Shown here: positions 18,679 through 26,855 of the stretch, in pieces
Layout of the letters: each line of letters opens with the position of its first letter
Numbering within the stretch: position 1 is the stretch's first letter
From: Gammaproteobacteria bacterium
GTDB taxonomy: Bacteria > Pseudomonadota > Gammaproteobacteria > Acidiferrobacterales > Sulfurifustaceae
Direction: 5' to 3'
DNA length: 64,000 bases
Assembly: GCA_004298065.1 (NCBI GenBank)
Contig: SCRL01000034.1
Span: 1-64,000, forward strand
Made by a program: the position numbers and the translations under genes
Notes under the pieces: generated by a model
Database searches by the model: none
The model's input: only the letters and a program-made list of their open reading frames with translations
What the model was told of the DNA's origin: nothing

Positions 18679-19751
18679 GGCTGTCCACGCAGGCTCATGA
18701 GATAAGTCAGGATGTCGTTGCGCTCCGTTTCAGTGCCGGTAAACGGCGGCATGAGCGAGGTTCTTTTGCCGTCCTGTTCCATGAAATACCCCTTGCCTGG
18801 AACCACGACCTTCGATGGCTCGGCGAGCGACTCGTGCAAATACGAAGCGGGATGAATACCGCCCGCATAGGTCAGGTCCGGCCCGATGCGCGGCTGCGCC
18901 GGGTTGGCCGGGAAGCTGTGGCAACCGGCGCAACCCTTCTCGCTCATCAGGCGTTTTCCACTTTCGGCATCGCCCTTGGGGGCCGTGGTGGCAAGTTGCT
19001 TCGCGTAGGCCGCATCGGTTTTGCCTTTCTCGAAACGCAACGTCTGCCAGGCCGAGAGGCGTTTAAGCCCGTTACGTTCTGCGGCGTCCCCGCTCCAGAT
19101 AGCAAAGGCCACCGGCACGAGCCCGAGCTTCGCGGGCGCGAGGGAAGCACGGTGTTCACCCAGGGCCGAAAGCGCCCGCACGTACACCACGCGCCATGTC
19201 CCGTCCTTCCAGACCCCTTTGGCCTTCACGCCGTCCGGGGCTTGCTTGGTAAGCGAGCCGAAGCCTTCGGCGGCCAGCGTTTCGACCGAACCGTCGGCGC
19301 GCCAGAACCAAAGCGCGACCGGCGCTCCGGCATGCCCCATACCTATATAAGGGAGCATCGTGCCGAACCCGTAGCGCAGCGGCCATTGCACCGCCGCCGC
19401 GTCGGCGAACCGGCCAACGTCGCGATGCTCCGACAGTTTGTCGCCGGACCATTCAAGATGCAGCGCGAGGATTTTCGCGTTGTACTGGGCGCGCACCTTG
19501 ACTGTGGCGGCACCGGTGTGCGCGGAGGTGGGCGGTACGCTTGCTTGCGGGTACACCGCAACCGTCGCGGGCGGCTGCTTGAGCCAGCTATTGCTCATGG
19601 GGTCGAACGTGGGCTCGGAGGCACTCCACTTCACTGGAACAAAAGAAACGCCGTCCATGGCGAAAGATGCCACAGGAAGGGAAATCAGTGCCGCCGCCAT
19701 TAACGTGTACAGCCAGTGGCGCAGAAGTCTCATGCCCGCCGCGCGGTTCAT
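18675..19751 (-). CDS. Type II DMSO-reductase gamma subunit: heme b domain fused to cytochrome c
   Basis: The 358-residue exported protein begins with a signal peptide (about residues 1-31). Residues 35-245 match the ethylbenzene-dehydrogenase/DdhC heme-b domain (MLPYIGMGHAGAPVALWFWRA and LKRLSAWQTLRF). By family analogy Met138 and Lys230 are candidate heme ligands. A monoheme cytochrome c domain follows, with CAGCH at 274-278 and a distal Met near 334. Classical gamma subunits stop after the heme-b domain, so this is a fusion that could pass electrons onward without a separate cytochrome. Its start overlaps the beta stop as ATGA. Confidence 0.88.
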   Translation of the reverse strand: MNRAAGMRLLRHWLYTLMAAALISLPVASFAMDGVSFVPVKWSASEPTFDPMSNSWLKQPPATVAVYPQASVPPTSAHTGAATVKVRAQYNAKILALHLEWSGDKLSEHRDVGRFADAAAVQWPLRYGFGTMLPYIGMGHAGAPVALWFWRADGSVETLAAEGFGSLTKQAPDGVKAKGVWKDGTWRVVYVRALSALGEHRASLAPAKLGLVPVAFAIWSGDAAERNGLKRLSAWQTLRFEKGKTDAAYAKQLATTAPKGDAESGKRLMSEKGCAGCHSFPANPAQPRIGPDLTYAGGIHPASYLHESLAEPSKVVVPGKGYFMEQDGKRTSLMPPFTGTETERNDILTYLMSLRGQP

Positions 19752-20917
19752 GTAACGCCTCCGCCGCCGTTGCCGGCTGCGATCTCGCGGTGTTCGAGCC
19801 GCTCTTCCAGGCTCTCGGCCGCGACGATGGGAATCACGCGCCGTCGCTTGACCACCGTGTCGTCCTTGGCCGCCGCCTTGGACGGGACGGCAGGATCCGC
19901 CGGTTTCTGGTAGTAGGCCGCATCGAGTTTGAACATGTCGGCGTGGCGATAGGCGATGAGCAGGTCCATGAGCTCGGACGGCTCTCCGCGGCGTCTTTTT
20001 TCACGCTCCGATTCGAGCGTCTTGAGCACCTCCGGCACGCGCGGGCCAAAAAGACTAATAAGAAAGGCATCCGGGATGCGGCGCTCGTTCGTGAGTTTTC
20101 CTTCAGTATCGAACTGGTACGGCGACAGCGGCGGCACGTAGTAGACATTCGGTTGCGTGCCCAGCTCGGCGTGCAGCGGCAGCGCCACTTTCCACTTCTC
20201 CACCAGCTTTTGCACCGGGCCCTCGGCGTCGTCGAGATAGCCCACGAAGCGGATGCGTCCGACACACTGATGCGCGCAGGCGGGCGGCAGCCCCTGCTCG
20301 ATGCGCGGGAAGCAGAAGATGCACTTCTCCGAGCGCTTGAAGAGCGGGTTGAAATACACTTTCTTGTACGGGCAGGCAGCGACGCAGTGCTGGTAGCCGC
20401 GGCAGCGCTCCTGATCGATGAGCACGATGCCATCCTCCTCGCGCTTGTAGATCGCCTTGCGCGGGCAGGCGGCGAGGCAGGCGGGGTTGGTGCAGTGATT
20501 GCAGATGCGCGGCAGGTAGAAGTAATAGCTGTTCGGATATTCGCCTGCGCCCTGGTCCTCGTCCCAGTTGGGGGCGTAATCAGGGGCGCGCACCGGAGCG
20601 AGATGCGGAAGTTCACCGCTCACCTTCTTGCCGAGCGGGTTGAGCGCGACATCGTAGTTCATGTCGAAGGCCGCGCCGTAGTCCTGGTGCAGGTCCGGGA
20701 TGCGGCCGGGTTTAAGGTTGCCGGACTCGTCGAAGCCGCCGCCCGCCTCCTGCCACTTGCGCGGGTAGCCGTTACCCGGGTGCGTCTCCACGTTGTTCCA
20801 ATACATGTACTCGCGGCCGTTACGATTGGTCCACTGGGTCTTGCAGGCCGAGGTGCAGGTCTGGCAGCCGATGCACTTGTTGAGGTCCATCACCATCGCG
20901 AGTTGTCGCTTCGACAT
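19748..20917 (-). CDS. Iron-sulfur beta subunit of type II DMSO-reductase-family enzyme
   Basis: The product of about 389 residues has four ferredoxin-like cysteine groups in NarH/DdhB order: CIGCQTCTSAC (residues 15-25), CNHCTNPACLAACP, CRGYQHCVAACP, and CIFC with later CAHQC. It should hold several iron-sulfur clusters and pass electrons between the molybdenum site and the heme subunit. The ATG near 20917 begins MSKRQLAMVMDLNKC. There is no signal peptide, as expected for a partner carried out by the Tat signal of alpha. It lies between alpha and gamma. Confidence 0.93.
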   Translation of the reverse strand: MSKRQLAMVMDLNKCIGCQTCTSACKTQWTNRNGREYMYWNNVETHPGNGYPRKWQEAGGGFDESGNLKPGRIPDLHQDYGAAFDMNYDVALNPLGKKVSGELPHLAPVRAPDYAPNWDEDQGAGEYPNSYYFYLPRICNHCTNPACLAACPRKAIYKREEDGIVLIDQERCRGYQHCVAACPYKKVYFNPLFKRSEKCIFCFPRIEQGLPPACAHQCVGRIRFVGYLDDAEGPVQKLVEKWKVALPLHAELGTQPNVYYVPPLSPYQFDTEGKLTNERRIPDAFLISLFGPRVPEVLKTLESEREKRRRGEPSELMDLLIAYRHADMFKLDAAYYQKPADPAVPSKAAAKDDTVVKRRRVIPIVAAESLEERLEHREIAAGNGGGGVT

Positions 20918-20928
20918 GCTGTGATCTC

Positions 20929-23682
20929 CTATGCCTTGGCGACGTCGACCGACGACTCGTAGGCGATCTGGTTGCCGTCCCACTCGGCGCTGAACTTGAG
21001 GTGCCCCCAGCCGCCGGCCAGTTCGAGCGGCGCGAGCGCACCGGCCACCGGCTCGTCCATGCCCTTACGTTTCGCGAACTGGTGCGGCTCCCAGGCGTGG
21101 TCCATCATGAGCGTGCCCGGTCGCAGGCTCGGCAGGATTTTCGCCATCGCCCGGAACTCGCCCACGTCGTTGAACACACGTACGGCGTCACCGTCACGGA
21201 TGCCGCGCCTGGCGGCATCCTGCGGATTGAGGTTCACGTGCGGTGCGCCGCGTTGCAGGCGCAGCATGTAGCGGTTGCTGCGCCAGGTGGAATGGATGCC
21301 CCAGCGCGTGTGCGGCGAGTAGAACTTGAGCGGGAATTTCGACGGGTGCAGCGACTCGCGCGCGGTCGGCACCGCGCACCGGAGCTTCAGGAACACCTCC
21401 TGGTCGATATAGAACTGCTGGCGCCCGGAGAGCGTGGCGTACGGGCGCTTGAGGTAGAACTGCTCCTCGAACGAGCGGTACGGCTTGTCGGCGTAGAGCG
21501 GCGAGGTGAGGCCGGCGTTGGTGTTGAGGATGAGGAAACCGCGCTCGATCGCGTCCTCGAACTTCCACGGCTTGAACGCCGGAACATTCTCGATCAGCCA
21601 TTTCACCACGTCCTTGTCGGTGCTGACCTTGCCCTGCATGGTGTAGTCGGCGTGCAGGGTGTCGAAGTCGCGCGTGAGCGGCTCCTTCTTACCGTCCTTC
21701 TCCACCGTGAACTCGGGGTCCGGCAGGCGCGCGAGCCCGCGGCGCTTCGCCGCGCGCTCGATCTTCTCGGCCAGCAGCCGGCAGATCTCCCACTCGGACT
21801 TGGTCTCGCCGATGGGCTTCAGGCCCGGCGGCGGCACGGTGAGGTTCACGTAGCGGTGGTAGCCGACCTCGCCGCGGATGTCCCAACCCTCGTAGTGGCT
21901 GATCGACGGCAGCACGTAGTCGGCGAGCTCGGCCGAGGAGTCCATGCGGAAATTGACGTTGACGTAGAGCTCGGTCGTATCGAGCACGGATTTCCTGTAA
22001 TGGCTCGACGACTTGTTGCGCCGGAACATGTTGTCGGCAAAGAGGATACGCACCTTCGGTTCGCCGAAGTTCGTGAGCCACTTTTTGTCGCGCGCCTGCT
22101 CGGCGAGCTTGACCAGCTCGTCGGGGGTCAGGCCCGTGCGGCTCGCGAACTCCTTGCTCTCGTAATGCTGCTTGAAGGTCTCCCACATACGCCCGGACAG
22201 CCACTCGCCGAGGAAACCCGATTCGAAGCGCGCCGGCTTGGGCGTCGAGAGTGGTCCGATGCCGCCCAGGCTCCACTGGTGTTCGGTGTCCACCGCGTCG
22301 TGCCCGGTGAGCGCGCAGAACAGCGCCTGCGCCCAGCAGGCAAGAATGCCCCAGGCGTATTTGTGCAGCGAAAAGCCGATCGTGAGCCCCGGGTCGTGCG
22401 CCTTGGCGTACTCGCGCGCGAGTTTGTACGCCAGGCTCGGATGGATGCCGGTGTGTTTCTGCGTCTCCTCGGGCGAGAACTTCGCGGCCTCGGCGCGCAC
22501 CTTCTCGAACACGGTGGTGACGGCGATCGGTTTGCCGTCCGCACCCTTGACCTCGAAGCGGCCGGTGAGCGCCGGCCGGAGCTTGCCGAGCCGCAGCGTC
22601 TTGCGAAAGTGGCCCCGGGTGCCCGGCAACGGCGCCACCGCGTTCGCGGCCTCGTCCCAACAATAGAACACGTCGTCTTTGCCGCCCTTGCGCAGGTCGC
22701 TCATACGCAGCAGCTGCCCGTTGTCCTCGCGCACCAGGAACGGCAAATCGGTCTGCTCGCGGATGAAGTCCTCCTTGTAAAGCTTCTCCTTCAGCACCAC
22801 GTGCACGAGCGACATCGCAAGGAAGCTGTCGGTACCGGGATTGATCGGAATCCACTGATCGGCGTGGATCGCCGTCGGGTTGTAGTCCGGCGAGATGACG
22901 ATGATCTTCGCGCCGCGCCACTTCGCTTCCCACAGGTAATGCGCGTCCGGAATGCGCGTCACGTTCGGGTTGAAGCTCCACAGCACGATGTAGTCCATTT
23001 CGAACCAGGCATCGAGCGAGGTGCCGACGTTGGGAATGCCGTAGGCGAGGGTGGCGCCGGTGAACATGTCGCCGACCGCGCTCGAGGGATAGAGGCGGAT
23101 CGCACCGAGCAGGGAACCCAGGCGCAAGGGGCCGGCGCGCCGGCCCTGGGAGAGGATGCCGGTACCGGTGTAGAGCATGAGGCTGCCGGGTCCGTGCTGG
23201 GCGAGCGTGTCCACCACCTTGTCGGCAATCTCGTTCATCGCCTGGTCCCAGGAGATGCGCTGCCACTTGCCCTCGCCGCGCACGCCCGCGCGCTTCAGCG
23301 GATACAGTAACCGGTCCTTCTCGTACATCGCCTGCGAGTGGATCGTGCCCTTGTTGCAGCCGCGCGGATTGGGGTCGGGGATGTCGAGGTTGATTTGCGG
23401 GTATTGCGCCAGCTGCTCCTCGCGCATCACCGTGCCGTCCTTCGCGAACACGCGGAACGCGCAGTTGCCCTGGCAGTTGGAGCAATGGAAGGCGAAACCC
23501 GCGGCGTCGCCGCGCGTGGCGGCGAATTCCTTGCGGTAAAAATCCTCCCAGGCGCGATAGGGATAGCTCGACAGCGGGTCGTTCACGTCCTGGATGCGTG
23601 CCAGCAGCTCGTCGGGCAGGCCGGCGAGCAGGCCGCAGAAACCGGCGCCGGTCAGCTTCAGAAAATCGCGTCTGTCCACCAT
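20929..23682 (-). CDS. Molybdopterin catalytic subunit, type II DMSO-reductase family, Tat-exported
   Basis: The 917-residue protein starts with a twin-arginine signal (RRDFLKLTGAGF). The first iron-sulfur cluster site is His66-x3-Cys70-x3-Cys74-x34-Cys109, the same pattern as NarG and unlike the all-cysteine type I and III enzymes. Asp205 (SSAVGDMFTGA) fits the molybdenum-ligand Asp, and NVTRIPDAHYLWEAKWRGAK is typical of the SerA/DdhA/EbdA/ClrA group. Length matches. The cofactor should be bis-MGD. Substrate cannot be read from sequence; sulfur and selenium genes around it make a sulfur or selenium oxyanion or a reduced sulfur compound plausible. It contains no internal UGA. Confidence 0.93.
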   Translation of the reverse strand: MVDRRDFLKLTGAGFCGLLAGLPDELLARIQDVNDPLSSYPYRAWEDFYRKEFAATRGDAAGFAFHCSNCQGNCAFRVFAKDGTVMREEQLAQYPQINLDIPDPNPRGCNKGTIHSQAMYEKDRLLYPLKRAGVRGEGKWQRISWDQAMNEIADKVVDTLAQHGPGSLMLYTGTGILSQGRRAGPLRLGSLLGAIRLYPSSAVGDMFTGATLAYGIPNVGTSLDAWFEMDYIVLWSFNPNVTRIPDAHYLWEAKWRGAKIIVISPDYNPTAIHADQWIPINPGTDSFLAMSLVHVVLKEKLYKEDFIREQTDLPFLVREDNGQLLRMSDLRKGGKDDVFYCWDEAANAVAPLPGTRGHFRKTLRLGKLRPALTGRFEVKGADGKPIAVTTVFEKVRAEAAKFSPEETQKHTGIHPSLAYKLAREYAKAHDPGLTIGFSLHKYAWGILACWAQALFCALTGHDAVDTEHQWSLGGIGPLSTPKPARFESGFLGEWLSGRMWETFKQHYESKEFASRTGLTPDELVKLAEQARDKKWLTNFGEPKVRILFADNMFRRNKSSSHYRKSVLDTTELYVNVNFRMDSSAELADYVLPSISHYEGWDIRGEVGYHRYVNLTVPPPGLKPIGETKSEWEICRLLAEKIERAAKRRGLARLPDPEFTVEKDGKKEPLTRDFDTLHADYTMQGKVSTDKDVVKWLIENVPAFKPWKFEDAIERGFLILNTNAGLTSPLYADKPYRSFEEQFYLKRPYATLSGRQQFYIDQEVFLKLRCAVPTARESLHPSKFPLKFYSPHTRWGIHSTWRSNRYMLRLQRGAPHVNLNPQDAARRGIRDGDAVRVFNDVGEFRAMAKILPSLRPGTLMMDHAWEPHQFAKRKGMDEPVAGALAPLELAGGWGHLKFSAEWDGNQIAYESSVDVAKA

Positions 23683-23700
23683 CGCGTTGCCTCTTTCGTT

Positions 23701-24270
23701 CTATTTTCCCGGTGCGCGCAGCAGCAACTCGACCGCCGCGCGCGCCTCGGGGCTGAACCAGTCGTACTCGCCGAGCACCTTGTAAGCGATGCGTCCGTCG
23801 GCGCCGATCAGATAGGTCGTCGGCACGCCCGGCACGCTGTACTGCCGGCCGACCAGCCCGTCGCGGTCGTGCCATACCGGAAAGCTGATTTCGAGCAACT
23901 CCGCGAAATCGCGCACGGTCTTAAGCGGCGCCTGGTCCTGCGACACCGCCAGCACGACGAGACCGCGGCCCTTGTACGTCCGATACAACTGCTCCATCGC
24001 CGGCATTTCCTTGCGGCACGGTGGACACCAGGTGGCCCAGAAATTGAGCAGCACCACCTTTTTCCCGTTCACGTCGCTGAATCGCGCCGGTTTGTCCTGC
24101 AGGTCCCGGGCGATGAAATCGGCCGCGGCGACCGTGCCCTTCACGGGCTTCAATTCACCCTTCGCGGCGTCGGCCGGAACGGCAGCGACTGCCGCCAGTG
24201 CGGCCGCGAGGCCCAGCGCCGCGAGCTTCGGTTGACGATCCCTCCGCCGGAGGGATAGCGTCAGAGTCAT
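23701..24270 (-). CDS. Periplasmic TlpA/ResA-type thioredoxin
   Basis: The 189-residue product has a signal peptide (AALGLAAALAAVAAVPADA) and a TlpA-like domain with active site NFWATWCPPCRKEMPAM and cis-Pro loop VPGVPTTYLIG. I chose the ATG at 24270, which overlaps the preceding stop as ATGA. It should reduce disulfides or persulfides in the periplasm. Located immediately before the molybdoenzyme alpha gene, it may keep a partner cysteine reduced or release sulfur from a carrier. Confidence 0.92.
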   Translation of the reverse strand: MTLTLSLRRRDRQPKLAALGLAAALAAVAAVPADAAKGELKPVKGTVAAADFIARDLQDKPARFSDVNGKKVVLLNFWATWCPPCRKEMPAMEQLYRTYKGRGLVVLAVSQDQAPLKTVRDFAELLEISFPVWHDRDGLVGRQYSVPGVPTTYLIGADGRIAYKVLGEYDWFSPEARAAVELLLRAPGK

Positions 24271-24710
24271 CCCGCCCGCCCTCGCCGCAAGCCGGTCGTG
24301 TCTGTGAGTCCCGAGACTTCGGGCAGGCGGCTCATGCGCCACTGCGTCATGCCGCCGTCCAGGTTCCGGGCGAGCTTGAACTCGCGCACCAATGCCTCGT
24401 ACACCGCCGGATCGCCTTCGTCGGTGACGATCACCGTGGGTTTGTAGCGGTCGAACGCCGCGCCCTTTTCGAGCGGCAGCTTCAGGTGCACCGCCTGCGG
24501 CAAGTGGCCGTCCTCGAACTCCGCCGCTTCGCGCAGATCCACCAGCTGGTACCGCGCGGGCGCTTCGCGGATCGCCCGGTAGAGATCCGCGGCGGCGACC
24601 TGCTGTTGGCCGGCGAGCGCCGCTTGCTGCGCCTTCGAGCCCTGGAAGAGCAGCGCCGCAACGAGGGCGGCGATGAGACCGAGATAGAACACATGCCAGC
24701 GAAGATTCAT
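24267..24710 (-). CDS. Membrane-anchored rhodanese-like protein lacking the catalytic cysteine
   Basis: The 147-residue protein has an N-terminal membrane anchor (HVFYLGLIAALVAALLF) and a rhodanese fold (YQLVDLREAAEFEDGHLPQAVHL). Where active rhodaneses have a Cys loop, this protein reads VTDEGDPAV, so it has no sulfur-accepting cysteine and should be inactive as a transferase. It may bind a sulfur-carrying partner. It lies 18 bases after the YeeE/YedE stop and overlaps tlpA. Confidence 0.82.
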   Translation of the reverse strand: MNLRWHVFYLGLIAALVAALLFQGSKAQQAALAGQQQVAAADLYRAIREAPARYQLVDLREAAEFEDGHLPQAVHLKLPLEKGAAFDRYKPTVIVTDEGDPAVYEALVREFKLARNLDGGMTQWRMSRLPEVSGLTDTTGLRRGRAG

Positions 24711-24728
24711 TGTGATTTTCTCCTAGCG

Positions 24729-25835
24729 CTAATCGTTCGCGAGGTTGAGCGATCGGCTGCGTACTTCCGAAACCTTCCGCCACCGTCCCCAGTAGAGAAC
24801 GAAGGCGGTACCCATGCCGACACCGAAGAAGGTCATGCCCATGGCGAAGCTGCCGACCGAGAGCGTCGGGAAGCCCGCCATGAACGCGCCGGTGGTGCAG
24901 CCGCCGCCGAGGAGCGCGCCGAGCATGATGAGAAAGCCGCCCGCGAACACCGCCGCGCCACGGCTCTTCATCCCCGTGGGAAACGCCGATTCCCACAGCG
25001 GCGTTACCGGCACGTTGCGATAACTGCCCGAAACGAGCGCGCTCGCCGCCGCACCGGCGAAGATGCCGATGACCAGCGTCGCGCGCCAGGCGGTGGTGTC
25101 ATCGAGCGCCGGCACGCTCGCGAGTACATGCCCGAAGGGTTTTGCCGCGTAGGCCGCGAGCGACGCGAAACCGCCGGAAATGCCGAGGTATTGCCCTTGC
25201 GCCGTGGCCGCGAGGATCACGAGTCCGGCGAGCACGCCGGTCGAGACGAAACCCCACTCACGCCTGAGGAGCGTACCGCGCGTTTCCGCGGCCTCGAAAC
25301 GCTTGCCGGGATCGAGCCGGTCGGCCAGTGCGACCATGAGGAGCACGAACACGCCGAGGGTGACGGCCAGCGATCCGTAGGACACGTCGAGCACGAGCGG
25401 CAAGGTCATGCTCTGCGGATAGGCGCGGACGCCCCACTCCGGCAGGTATGGAAACACGGCATCGAACGCGAACACGCCGAGGAACATGCCGAGCACCCCG
25501 AGACCGATCAACCATTTTCCGGCGGCCGCCCGGGCCGCGCAGGTGCCGGGTCAGAAGCCCCCGAGCCCCATGCCGACGCCGAACAGCACGCCGCCGACGA
25601 AATGCCCCATTCCGAAATACGCGTTCACGCGCGGCGCGAGCTGTTCGATGCCCGCGAGATCGGCGAGCCCGAGTCCGAGCGCCGTCACGGCCAGCGCGGT
25701 GAACATGAATTTCATGGGCTTGAGATCCTGCAGGAGCAGTGTGCCCATGATGCGCGAATAGCGCGTGAGCCCCCCGCGGTGCAACACGAAACCGAAGACC
25801 GCGCCGGTTGCCAGACCACCCAGTATTGCGTTCAT
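24729..25835 (-). CDS. YeeE/YedE-family permease, predicted selenoprotein (Sec at codon 95)
   Basis: Read without stopping at the UGA at 25551-25553, the gene encodes about 368 residues with multiple membrane helices and the two-fold YeeE/YedE (PF04143) architecture. The UGA falls inside the first conserved pore motif, GMGLGGF-U-PGTC, where family members have Cys. The second half has the matching Cys (GALLGGGCTTG, about residue 313). A SECIS-like hairpin follows the UGA, and selA, selB, selC and selD are in the same operon. TsuA of this family imports thiosulfate, and YedE has been proposed in selenium transport. Alternatives are a pseudogene or two half-proteins, but the frame and homology stay intact across the UGA. 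Confidence 0.85.
25522..25553 (-). promoter_or_regulatory. Sec UGA codon and candidate bacterial SECIS hairpin
   Basis: The UGA is at 25553-25551. Starting 13 bases downstream is a hairpin with a six-pair stem, GCGGCC pairing with GGCCGC, and a five-base loop CGGGC (bases 25532-25528). The loop lies 18 bases after the UGA and has a G in its second position. Both fit published bacterial SECIS rules (short apical loop with an early G, within a few tens of bases of UGA). Recognition by SelB is inferred. Confidence 0.65.
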
Positions 25836-25845
25836 GGTTGTCTCC

Positions 25846-26748
25846 TCACTTTTCGATCGGCAGGCGCGGGTCGGCGGACCACTCTTCCCACGAGCCGGTG
25901 TACTCGACCACGTTGTCGTAGCCGATGAGCCGCATGGCCAGCGCCATGTCGGTCGAGCGGCCGATGCCGGTCTGGCAGTAGGTCACGACCTTGGTGTTCT
26001 TGTCGATGCCGCGCTGTTTGAGCGCCTTCTCGAGCTGCTCGGCGGTCTTGAACGTGTTCACCTTGTCGGAGAACTTGGTCCATTCGAGGTGTACCGCGCC
26101 GGGAATGTGGCCGCCGCGCGAGGCGCCGGGGCGCACGTCCTTGCCGATGTACTCGTTAAACGAGCGCGTATCCACGATGACGGCATCCTTGGCGCGCAGG
26201 CTCTTCTCGACCGACGCGCGCGTGATGACCTTGGCGGGGTGCTCCTTGGCGAGGAAGCGCTTCTTCTCGACGACGGGCACATCCTGTGTCACGGGGCGAC
26301 CCTCCTTCAGCCACTTGCGGAAACCGCCGTTCAGCACTTTGACGTTCTTGTGACCGAAGAAATCGAGCACGAACCACACGCCCGAGGCCGACGGTCCCTC
26401 GCCGCCGTCGTACACCACGACCTGCGTGTTATTGTCGATGCCGGCCTCGCCGAAAATCCGTTCCGCGTCGGCGTTGCTCAGGGGATGGCCGCTCTTCTTG
26501 CGCTCGTCGAGCTTGGCGAGATCGACGTAGAAGACGTTGACCGCCCCGGGGATGTGGGCGCGCTGGTAGCCCGCCGGGTCCACGGCGTCCACCAGCCGCA
26601 CGTTCGGCTGATTGACGATCTTGGCGAGCTCCTCGGTCTCGATCAGCAACTCGGGACGGGCATAACCCGCCGCCCAGGCGGTCGTTGCAAGAAAACCGAA
26701 GCCCAAGACGACCAGGATGCGGGCAACGGCTCTACCTGAATTTCGCAT
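25846..26748 (-). CDS. Periplasmic tandem-domain rhodanese / sulfurtransferase
   Basis: The 300-residue protein has a signal peptide (RILVVLGFGFLATTAWA) and two rhodanese domains. The N-terminal one is catalytically silent (VVVYDGGEG, no Cys). The C-terminal one has an active loop YCQTGIGRS. This arrangement is the usual one for SseA/thiosulfate sulfurtransferases. I chose the ATG at 26748, preceded by GGAGGAAGAG. It lies 10 bases before the YeeE/YedE start, so a periplasmic sulfurtransferase would sit next to the entry of the sulfur-compound permease. Confidence 0.9.
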   Translation of the reverse strand: MRNSGRAVARILVVLGFGFLATTAWAAGYARPELLIETEELAKIVNQPNVRLVDAVDPAGYQRAHIPGAVNVFYVDLAKLDERKKSGHPLSNADAERIFGEAGIDNNTQVVVYDGGEGPSASGVWFVLDFFGHKNVKVLNGGFRKWLKEGRPVTQDVPVVEKKRFLAKEHPAKVITRASVEKSLRAKDAVIVDTRSFNEYIGKDVRPGASRGGHIPGAVHLEWTKFSDKVNTFKTAEQLEKALKQRGIDKNTKVVTYCQTGIGRSTDMALAMRLIGYDNVVEYTGSWEEWSADPRLPIEK

Positions 26749-26855
26749 TACTCTTCCTCCGTCTCTAGAAGACACGACAACGTGACTGAATAAACGTGGT
26801 TACATCTGACACCGCTTTCGGGATCCGGCCCCGCCCGGGGGCCGCAACGTCACAG

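Noticed and set aside
21001-23310. Very long plus-strand open frame of 769 codons opposite the molybdoenzyme alpha gene.
   Set aside because: It is the antisense shadow of a strongly conserved gene in GC-rich DNA; its translation is rich in Arg, His, Val and Ala and shows no domain.
20929-23682. Possibility that the molybdoenzyme uses Sec as a molybdenum ligand like formate dehydrogenase.
   Set aside because: The frame has no UGA, and the cluster motif and Asp205 place it in the type II group, which uses Asp.
25511-25553. Stop codon splitting the YeeE/YedE gene read as a pseudogene or as two half-transporters.
   Set aside because: The UGA lies inside a conserved pore motif at a Cys position, the frame is kept, no good new start follows, a SECIS-like hairpin is present, and sel genes share the operon.
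26818-26845. GC-rich hairpin between the first two genes of the long operon read as a terminator.
   Set aside because: No U-tract follows in the direction of transcription, and the downstream genes have no visible promoter of their own; it may at most adjust expression.
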